DNA of 11,465 nucleotides from Fidelibacterota bacterium UBA7303 (GTDB taxonomy: Bacteria; Fidelibacterota; Marinisomatia; Marinisomatales; UBA1611): assembly GCA_002471805.1 (NCBI GenBank), contig DKQR01000030.1, positions 22,750-34,214 on the forward strand, given 5' to 3'. The translations under genes were made by a program, and so were the position numbers. This document shows, piece after piece, positions 1 through 5,160 of the stretch. The notes under the pieces were generated by a model, which saw nothing but the letters and a program-made list of their open reading frames with translations, was not told the origin of the DNA and searched no databases. Position 1 is the stretch's first letter. Each line of letters starts with the position of its first letter.

Positions 1-69
1 GAAAATGGCTGGGAAGCTCAAAAGTCAGGTGTGGAGCAAAGAGACAGCATGACCCAGATCGGGGGGTAA
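1..69 (+). CDS. moaA: MoaA, GTP 3',8-cyclase, C-terminal end only (partial)
   Basis: Frame 1 is open from the left edge to a TAA at 67-69 and encodes 22 residues ending MTQIGG. A C-terminal double glycine preceded by a Met and an Ile is characteristic of MoaA, the radical-SAM enzyme that converts GTP to the 3',8-cyclo intermediate in the first step of Moco synthesis; this GG tail is known to matter for activity. The next gene encodes MoaC, which acts directly after MoaA, so the context fits. The cluster would be missing step one without it. Only the tail is visible: none of the radical-SAM cysteines can be checked. It could be another protein that happens to end in GG, but the match plus position makes MoaA the best call. 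Confidence 0.72.
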   Translation, partial: ENGWEAQKSGVEQRDSMTQIGG

Positions 70-130
70 AATAATGGGGTATTGGATTGATGGATAAATG
101 GAATGATAGATTAGCAATGCGCTGGATATT

Positions 131-150
131 GCGAAAGTTGCAACTTCCGC
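131..150. promoter_or_regulatory. 20-bp near-perfect palindrome, candidate operator
   Basis: The central 12 bases, AAGTTGCAACTT (135-146), equal their own reverse complement. The symmetry extends outward to GCG...CGC with a single mismatched pair (134 against 147), so 18 of 20 positions are symmetric. There is no loop, so a DNA site for a dimeric regulator is more natural than an RNA hairpin. It lies in the 136-base gap between moaA and the moaC-mogA fusion, 55 bases before the start codon. It does not resemble the E. coli ModE site as I know it. That a protein binds here is inference. Confidence 0.4.
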
Positions 151-205
151 TAAGTTAAAAATGATTTTCCAATGAGGGTCACTAATTCAGCAAAGAGAAA
201 AAAAT

Positions 206-1147
206 ATGAATACTTTTTCACATTTAGATAAAAAAGGAAATGTCAGAATGGTGGATGTAACTGACAAAGTTTCTACCACTCGGGTTGCGAAAGCGGAAGG
301 GCAAATTGCCATGCTTCATAAAACCATTTCAGCCATTCAGGATGATACCCTTCCAAAGGGAAATGTGCTTACCACAGCAAAAATTTCCGGTGTCCAGGCG
401 GCAAAAAAAACAGCTGCTCTCATTCCCATGTGTCACCAATTGAATCTGACTTTTGTGGATATTGAATTTGATATTCAAACGGAAAATATTGTGATAAAGT
501 CTACCGTGAAAACGAAGGAGGCCACGGGTGTAGAAATGGAAGCTTTGACAGCCGTTTCCGTGGCTGCCCTGACTATTTATGATATGTGCAAGGCCGTGGA
601 TAAAACCATGACCATAGGTGAGATCACGCTGGTGGATAAAAAAGGCGGCGCCTCCGGTCATGCTGTAGCTTACCGGCCGGCAGTGGGTATCATTACCATG
701 AGTGATGGCGTCGCTGCAGGAAAACGGGAAGACAAATCCGGAAAAATATTATCTGACGGCTTTGCACAGGCGGGCTGTGCCATCGAAAAGCAGCTGGTAT
801 TGCCTGACGGCTCGGAAGAACTAAGGAAAACCATCAAATCTTGGATTGATTCCGGGGTGGAGCTGATCATCACTACCGGGGGAACCGGCCTGGGACCGCG
901 TGACCTGACCATTCCCGTTTTGGAAACGATGTTTGACTCCCGTCTTCCAGGAATTGAACAGGCTCTCCACGCTTACGGCAGGGGTAAACTGGCGACAGCC
1001 AGTCTGTCGCGCCTGGCAGCAGGTGTAGTTGGTTCTGCCATAATAATCAGCCTCCCCGGCAGTCCCGGGGCTGTAAGGGACGGACTTAAAGTGCTGATTC
1101 CCACCATTTTTCATGCCTTCCACATGATGAAAGGCGAAGGGCATTGA
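206..1147 (+). CDS. moaC-mogA: Bifunctional MoaC-MogA/MoaB fusion (cyclic pyranopterin monophosphate synthase / molybdopterin adenylyltransferase)
   Basis: This 313-residue protein joins two Moco enzymes. Residues about 1-155 are MoaC, which rearranges the MoaA product to cyclic pyranopterin monophosphate: HLDKKGNVRMVDV at 6-18, KGNVLTTAKISG (51-62), LIPMCHQL (72-79), GVEMEALTAVSVAALTIYD (108-126) and DMCKAVDK (126-133). Residues about 158-313 are the MogA/MoaB domain, which adenylylates molybdopterin for Mo insertion: TMSDG (164-168), TTGGTG (223-228), PRDLTIP (231-237) and LPGSPGAV (283-290). Both halves look intact. The ATG at 206 gives a normal MoaC N-terminus; its ribosome binding site is weak (AAAGAGA, 192-198). 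Fused MoaC/MogA proteins are known, so the fusion is real rather than a sequencing artefact. It coordinates steps two and four of the pathway; the MoeA partner for the last step is encoded 28 bases downstream. Confidence 0.95.
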   Translation: MNTFSHLDKKGNVRMVDVTDKVSTTRVAKAEGQIAMLHKTISAIQDDTLPKGNVLTTAKISGVQAAKKTAALIPMCHQLNLTFVDIEFDIQTENIVIKSTVKTKEATGVEMEALTAVSVAALTIYDMCKAVDKTMTIGEITLVDKKGGASGHAVAYRPAVGIITMSDGVAAGKREDKSGKILSDGFAQAGCAIEKQLVLPDGSEELRKTIKSWIDSGVELIITTGGTGLGPRDLTIPVLETMFDSRLPGIEQALHAYGRGKLATASLSRLAAGVVGSAIIISLPGSPGAVRDGLKVLIPTIFHAFHMMKGEGH

Positions 1148-1175
1148 TACATTCATTTTCCATCTGGAACCTTGT

Positions 1176-2399
1176 ATGATCACGGTAGAGAAAGCTAGAA
1201 ATATCGTTGCCGAAAACCTGAAGGTGCTGAATATCCAGCAGATCAAACTGCAGGAATCTGCCGGACGGGTTCTGGCAGAAGATATCCCTGCGCTGTTTCC
1301 CATGCCGCGCTTTGATAATTCAGCCATGGATGGATTTGCGGTCAGAGCAGTCGACACCGCTGATGCGGAAAAGGACAATGCAGTAACACTGAAAATGATT
1401 GGCGGCGTATCAGCGGGTGATCCGGGAGACCTTGTCCTGAAACCAGGAGAATGCGCCCAGTGTATGACCGGTGCTCCAATTCCCCAGGGCGCAGATGCGG
1501 TGGTCATGGTAGAGGATACCAGCGGTTATGACAGCGGTGGAACAGTGCAAATTTACCTGGAAGCATATCCTGGAAAACATATCCGCAGAAAAGGAGAAGA
1601 AATTTCTGAGGGTGATGTACTAATACAGAAAAAAACCAGGATTACGCCGGCGGAAATGGGTACTCTAGCCACTTTTGGCTACAGACAGGTCCAGGTCTAT
1701 CGTAACCCAAGGGTAGCCCTGATGGCAACTGGTGATGAATTGGTAAAACCAGGCCAGCGTCTGCAACCTGGACAAATATATAATTCCAATTTATTTGTCT
1801 TTGGTGACCTGGCCAAAAGAGTGGGGGCAGAGATCACCATGGAGGAGATCGTTGCCGATGATACCCAGGCCCTGCATGCATTTTTATCCCAGGCACTGAC
1901 GGAATGTGATGTTGTTATTTCCTCAGGGGGAGTTTCCATGGGCCGCCACGATTATGTTCGGGAAATTTTTATGGAATTAGGAGTGAAAGAACATTTATGG
2001 CAAGTAGCCCAGAAACCGGGGAAACCCCTTTTCTTCGGCACCACTGCCGATACGCTGATTTTTGGCCTGCCCGGGAACCCGGTATCCAGTTTCATTGGTT
2101 TTATGGAATGGGTCTGGCCGGCCCTGGAAAAAATGATGGGTGTAACTGTGAGCGGGAAGATTCCCGCCATCCTGGAAGAGCCGTTTCCCAGAGAGCCGGT
2201 TAAAACCCGTTTTCTTTTTGGTCAGACCTGGTTGAAAGATGGGAAACTGGTTTGCAGACCATCCGTAAAAACCGGTTCCCACATGCTGTCATCTTCTCTG
2301 GATGCCAATTGTATTATCAGCTGTGGGCCCGGTGATGGACTTTTGGCGATAGGGGAACAGGTACAGGTGCGGATGCTGCCCTGGAAGCCGATCCCATGA
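1176..2399 (+). CDS. moeA: MoeA, molybdopterin molybdenumtransferase
   Basis: This 407-residue protein has the usual MoeA length and inserts molybdate into adenylylated molybdopterin, the product of the MogA domain encoded just upstream. Visible family motifs are PRFDNSAMDGFA (44-55), MTGAPIPQGADAVVMVE (97-113), GEEISEGD (140-147), SSGGVSMG (249-256) with an Asp at 259, KPGKP (280-284) and GLPGNPVSS (297-305). The C-terminal domain IV (from about 330) is present. The start at 1176 gives a standard N-terminus beginning just before the first helix; there is only a weak GGA upstream (1166-1168). Its stop overlaps the start of the next gene as ATGA (2396-2399), pointing to translational coupling within one transcript. 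No broken motif is seen. Confidence 0.96.
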   Translation: MITVEKARNIVAENLKVLNIQQIKLQESAGRVLAEDIPALFPMPRFDNSAMDGFAVRAVDTADAEKDNAVTLKMIGGVSAGDPGDLVLKPGECAQCMTGAPIPQGADAVVMVEDTSGYDSGGTVQIYLEAYPGKHIRRKGEEISEGDVLIQKKTRITPAEMGTLATFGYRQVQVYRNPRVALMATGDELVKPGQRLQPGQIYNSNLFVFGDLAKRVGAEITMEEIVADDTQALHAFLSQALTECDVVISSGGVSMGRHDYVREIFMELGVKEHLWQVAQKPGKPLFFGTTADTLIFGLPGNPVSSFIGFMEWVWPALEKMMGVTVSGKIPAILEEPFPREPVKTRFLFGQTWLKDGKLVCRPSVKTGSHMLSSSLDANCIISCGPGDGLLAIGEQVQVRMLPWKPIP

Positions 2400-3373
2400 T
2401 CATTACACCCCGGGAACTGGAGCAATGGGTCAATGATGGACAAACCTTCAGAACTGTAGATATACGTCCTGGGGACCAGCGCCAGGAATTTCCCCTGACT
2501 GGTGTAAAACCACTGGTCGCAGATACTGAATCAATCCCTGAACCCAATGGACAGCCCATGGTTCTGATCTGCCAGTTCGGGATTATTACAGAGGGCCTCA
2601 TTATTGAAAAGGAACTGGATGAGACTTACAGCCTCCTAGGCGGTGCCCTGGCTTGGGAAGCACTGCAGTCTGAAAAACAGGACCTGAGCCGCTGGTCGCG
2701 GCAAACTGTCCTACCGGAAATTGGATTGGAAGGACAAAAAAAACTGTTGAAGGCCCAAGTATCAATTGTCGGCATGGGCGGACTGGGCTGCCCGGCGGCG
2801 CAGTCGCTGCTGGCTGCCGGTATTGGCAGATTAAAAATTATTGATGGCGATAAGGTGGAACTTTCTAACCTTCACCGCCAGCCGTTGTACGGGGCGGAAG
2901 ATGTAGGCCGATCGAAAGTTCAGGTCGCCAAGGCGAAATTGAAAAAATTGAACGAATCAGCAGTTATTGAAACAATGGATACGTTTTTCAATGCAGACAA
3001 CGGATTGGATTTCATCCACGATGCCCATGTTGTTATCGATGCGACAGACAATATTCAAACGCGGTTTTTGATTGACCGGTTTTCAAAGGAAACGGGTGTG
3101 CCTATGGTGTATGGCGGTTTGTTCCGTTACGAAGGCCAGGTGGCGGTTTTGAATGTGAATGGGAGTGCGGGATATAGTGAATTATTTCCCGAACCGCCAT
3201 CCGGAAGTGAAACATGTGCTGATGCTGGTGTATTAGGTATGCTTCCCGGGGTCATTGGGAATATACAGGCACTTGAAACAGTGAAACTCATTGTAGGTAT
3301 AAAACCAAATCTGACAGGAAAACTACTGGTGTATGACGGCATGAACCATTCAACCCAAACGATCGAATTATGA
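2396..3373 (+). CDS. moeB: MoeB/ThiF-type adenylyltransferase with N-terminal rhodanese domain
   Basis: Residues about 100-325 form a ThiF/MoeB E1-like domain that would adenylate the C-terminal glycine of MoaD: the arginine-finger region RWSRQ (99-103), GMGGLG (126-131), DGDKVELSNLHRQ (150-162), DATDN (215-219) and the conserved Cys274 in ETCADAG. Residues about 1-92 look like a small rhodanese: VDIRPGDQR (21-29), a C59-Q-F-G-I-I-T loop that fits C-x-x-G-x-x-S/T, and LLGGALAW (80-87) at the end. The rhodanese may carry the sulfur for MoaD thiocarboxylation. Oddities: the domain order is the reverse of MOCS3-type ThiF-rhodanese fusions, and both zinc CxxC pairs are absent (the first site reads GYSELFPEP; the C-terminus stops early). 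It overlaps moeA and moaD by four bases each. ThiF for thiamine is the alternative, but moaD and moaE next door favour Moco. Confidence 0.9.
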   Translation: MIITPRELEQWVNDGQTFRTVDIRPGDQRQEFPLTGVKPLVADTESIPEPNGQPMVLICQFGIITEGLIIEKELDETYSLLGGALAWEALQSEKQDLSRWSRQTVLPEIGLEGQKKLLKAQVSIVGMGGLGCPAAQSLLAAGIGRLKIIDGDKVELSNLHRQPLYGAEDVGRSKVQVAKAKLKKLNESAVIETMDTFFNADNGLDFIHDAHVVIDATDNIQTRFLIDRFSKETGVPMVYGGLFRYEGQVAVLNVNGSAGYSELFPEPPSGSETCADAGVLGMLPGVIGNIQALETVKLIVGIKPNLTGKLLVYDGMNHSTQTIEL

Positions 3374-3615
3374 TAAAGGTAAAAATAAAGTGTTATTCCC
3401 AGGTGAAATATGCCTTGGGCAAGGATGAAATAAGCTTGGAATTGGAGCCGGAGACCACTACAGCAGAATTGGAAGAACTGGTTCGCGAACAGGCCCGGGG
3501 ACAACTAGAGGGCATCAGCCTGCGTACGGCGGTGAACCGCGTTTATGTGCCGGAGCCAGTGGTGGTCCAGGATGGTGACGAAATAGCCTTTATTCCTCCA
3601 GTACAGGGCGGATAA
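3370..3615 (+). CDS. moaD: MoaD, molybdopterin synthase sulfur-carrier (small) subunit
   Basis: An 81-residue beta-grasp protein that ends PPVQGG. The free C-terminal Gly-Gly is the defining MoaD feature: it is adenylated by MoeB and converted to a thiocarboxylate that donates sulfur to cyclic pyranopterin monophosphate. The segment VQDGDEIAFIPPVQGG (66-81) matches the conserved ubiquitin-like tail. The ATG overlaps the moeB stop (ATGA, 3370-3373) and has no clear Shine-Dalgarno of its own, so it probably relies on coupling to moeB translation. The stop codon abuts the moaE start. The protein is short, so family assignment rests mainly on the tail and the neighbours, which agree. Confidence 0.95.
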   Translation: MIKVKIKCYSQVKYALGKDEISLELEPETTTAELEELVREQARGQLEGISLRTAVNRVYVPEPVVVQDGDEIAFIPPVQGG

Positions 3616-4035
3616 ATGATTATTACGGAGATCGTACCGGGCCATATTGTCCCTTTTCCTACAGATGATTCCCGCCGGGATGAGGGTGCTGAACTGGTCT
3701 TTAATGGCCGGGTACGCAGCACAGAACACGGGAAACTGATCCTTGCTTTGGAATATGAGCATTACAGCGGTATGGCGGAAAAAGAATTAAATGACTTGGC
3801 CCGGGAAACTGCAGAAAAATTTCCCATAAGGGATCTGTTTTGCCGACACCGTATAGGCCGGATCAATATTGGTGAAACCAGCCTCCACGTAGCCATCTGG
3901 TCGCGGCATCGCAAGGAAGGTTTGGTGGCCATGGCCCACTTTATCGCAGAACTCAAGAAACGGGTGCCCATCTGGAAATGGGCCATTTTGGCCAGCGGCG
4001 AAAAAGTCCCCAGTGAATGTGTACACCAGGATTAA
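3616..4035 (+). CDS. moaE: MoaE, molybdopterin synthase catalytic (large) subunit
   Basis: A 139-residue MoaE, the partner of MoaD that forms the dithiolene of molybdopterin. Visible motifs are GAELVFNGRVR (24-34), LEYEHYSGMAEKEL (45-58), CRHRIGRINIGETSLHVAI (76-94), SRHRKEG (96-102) and LKKRVPIWKW (113-122). The Lys121 after PIW, in the conserved active-site position, is present. The residues that follow are Trp-Ala, where most MoaE proteins have a basic and an acidic residue (KKE, KRE), a small departure that deserves checking. Translation starts directly after the moaD stop (TAA then ATG), with AGGGCGG at 3605-3611 as a possible ribosome site. This is the last gene of the Moco block. Confidence 0.94.
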   Translation: MIITEIVPGHIVPFPTDDSRRDEGAELVFNGRVRSTEHGKLILALEYEHYSGMAEKELNDLARETAEKFPIRDLFCRHRIGRINIGETSLHVAIWSRHRKEGLVAMAHFIAELKKRVPIWKWAILASGEKVPSECVHQD

Positions 4036-4079
4036 CTGATCAAATTTCCCTTTCCCAGCAGTGATAACCTAATTTTGAC

Positions 4080-4108
4080 TTGTTAATAAGAAACGTAAGT
4101 TTTATCTT
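4080..4108 (+). promoter_or_regulatory. Weak candidate sigma70-type promoter before coxG
   Basis: The 146-base gap between moaE and coxG is AT-rich in its first half. TTGTTA (4080-4085) and TATCTT (4103-4108) sit 17 bases apart, each matching four of six consensus positions. An overlapping TTGACT (4075-4080) is a better -35 but has no good -10 at the right distance. The gap marks the change from Moco genes to the oxidoreductase block, so a promoter here is plausible, but the match is weak. Confidence 0.22.
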
Positions 4109-4170
4109 AAACCGCCCTTATTTTTGAGGTCACGCCAAATTCCACGTACCAGGTTCATGCGGATAAAGAT

Positions 4171-4174
4171 AGGA
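4171..4174 (+). promoter_or_regulatory. Ribosome binding site supporting the TTG start of coxG
   Basis: AGGA lies seven bases before the TTG at 4182. The reading frame is closed by TAG at 4170-4172 just upstream, and the next in-frame ATG is far inside the conserved domain, so this TTG is the only start that gives a full-length protein. Confidence 0.6.
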
Positions 4175-4181
4175 CACTTGT

Positions 4182-4637
4182 TTGGCAATACGCCTGGAAA
4201 AAGAATATCATTTAGACCTGGAACAGAGAGAAGTCTGGGGTGCCATTCAGGACCCTGAAATACTCTCAGAAATCCTACCCAACTGTAAATCCCTGGAGCC
4301 CAAAGGTGACAATCAATTCACCGCCAACATAGACGTAAAGATCGGACCGATTTCCAGCAAATTTCAATCCACTCTGGAAATGTTTGATCTAAAGGAACCG
4401 GATGGGTACAAGTTCCGGGTACAAGGAAATGGTAAAAAGGGTTCCATGAATGGCCAAGGGGAGATAAAGCTTTTTCCTAACGGCAGCGGTACAGGTTTTA
4501 CATTCATCGCTGAAGGAAATATTACCGGAATCCTTGCCCGGGTTGGCCAGCGCCTGATCGAAGCAACAGGGAAAAAATTAATGGACCAGGGATTTGAAAA
4601 TTTTAAAAACAAGGTGATGGGCAGTGTTGCTGCCTAG
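4182..4637 (+). CDS. coxG: CoxG-like SRPBCC-fold protein (CO dehydrogenase subunit G family)
   Basis: A 151-residue protein matching the CoxG/SRPBCC family along its whole length: a YHLDLEQREVWGAIQDPEILSEILP-type N-terminus (residues 9-33; the family has a Trp followed by DPE and LPGC), KIGPISSKF (53-61), a glycine-rich GNGKKGSMNGQGE stretch (82-94), and the family's C-terminal helix with VGQRLIEATGKKL (121-133). CoxG proteins accompany CO dehydrogenases and related Mo-hydroxylases; they have been linked to membrane attachment and, in mycobacteria, to delivery of menaquinone to the enzyme. Here it precedes coxS by 46 bases, consistent with a role in electron transfer or assembly of the neighbouring enzyme. 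It lacks the extra C-terminal tail that anchors some CoxG proteins. It starts with TTG. Being outside the enzyme proper, its exact role is inferred. Confidence 0.87.
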   Translation: MAIRLEKEYHLDLEQREVWGAIQDPEILSEILPNCKSLEPKGDNQFTANIDVKIGPISSKFQSTLEMFDLKEPDGYKFRVQGNGKKGSMNGQGEIKLFPNGSGTGFTFIAEGNITGILARVGQRLIEATGKKLMDQGFENFKNKVMGSVAA

Positions 4638-4683
4638 CATGGAAATATATAATGAATAATATAATTAATTAGAGGAGATAAGT

Positions 4684-5160
4684 ATGACTCATACAATATC
4701 CATGACGGTGAATGGAAATAACTGTACTGGTGAGGTGGAATCACGGACCTTACTGGTGGATTTCTTACGCGACCATCTAGATTTAACAGGTACGAATATT
4801 GGCTGTGATACTAGCCAGTGCGGTGCTTGTACAATTATGATGGATGGCAGTGTTGTAAAATCATGCACGGCACTGGCCGTTCAGGCTGACGGTAGTGAGA
4901 TCACCACCATAGAAGGGTTGGCAACCAATGGTGAATTGCATCCTCTGCAGCAGGCATTCTGGGATGAACACGGGCTGCAGTGCGGCTATTGTACACCGGG
5001 TATGATTATGTCTGGTGTTGGTCTACTGGGTGATAATCCGAATCCATCTGAGTCGGAGATCCGACATTGCCTGGAAGGCAATATGTGCCGCTGTACCGGT
5101 TACCAGAATATTGTAAAAGCGGTTCAAACCGCGTCACAGTCCATGGAAGGGGGCGCATAA
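4684..5160 (+). CDS. coxS: CoxS-type [2Fe-2S] small subunit of a molybdenum hydroxylase
   Basis: This 158-residue protein carries both iron-sulfur centres of the xanthine oxidase family. The plant-ferredoxin-type cluster is held by Cys41, Cys46, Cys49 and Cys61; the second, in the helical domain, by Cys100 and Cys103 (CGYCTPG) and Cys135 and Cys137 (CRCTGY). All eight cysteines are present, so electron transfer between the Mo site and FAD should be intact. A strong Shine-Dalgarno AGAGGAG (4671-4677) precedes the ATG. A perfect -10-like TATAAT lies at 4648-4653 but without a convincing -35. The stop codon shares its last base with the coxL start (TAATG). The order small-large-medium is the arrangement usually seen for form II cox operons, whereas form I is medium-small-large. 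Confidence 0.95.
   Translation: MTHTISMTVNGNNCTGEVESRTLLVDFLRDHLDLTGTNIGCDTSQCGACTIMMDGSVVKSCTALAVQADGSEITTIEGLATNGELHPLQQAFWDEHGLQCGYCTPGMIMSGVGLLGDNPNPSESEIRHCLEGNMCRCTGYQNIVKAVQTASQSMEGGA
5147..5153 (+). promoter_or_regulatory. Ribosome binding site fixing the coxL start at 5160
   Basis: AAGGGGG at the end of coxS lies six bases before the ATG at 5160. The frame is open further upstream to an ATG at 5067, but that 31-residue extension would lie inside the conserved cluster-binding end of coxS and reads as out-of-frame coxS, so 5160 is the true start. Confidence 0.7.

Noticed and set aside
70..205. Moco riboswitch before moaC-mogA
   Set aside because: I could not fold the gap into the multi-helix Moco riboswitch architecture. 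The only clear symmetry is the loopless palindrome at 131-150. A covariance-model search would settle it.
821..1507. Minus-strand open frame of 228 codons across the moaC-mogA/moeA junction
   Set aside because: It is antisense to two well-conserved genes, has no recognisable protein motif, and its composition is that of a reverse-strand shadow.
4036..4181. Small gene or RNA in the moaE-coxG gap
   Set aside because: No start with a ribosome site, no strong hairpin and no terminator was seen; only a weak promoter candidate remains.
4171..4186. Sigma54 (-24/-12) promoter near the coxG start, as in some aco operons
   Set aside because: A GG and a GC occur but 11 rather than 10 bases apart, and the site overlaps the start codon. 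No GG-N10-GC match was noticed before coxS or acoA either.
5067..5159. N-terminal extension of coxL from an ATG at 5067
   Set aside because: It lies entirely in the conserved cluster-binding end of coxS in another frame. The ATG at 5160 has a good ribosome site and gives the usual family N-terminus.
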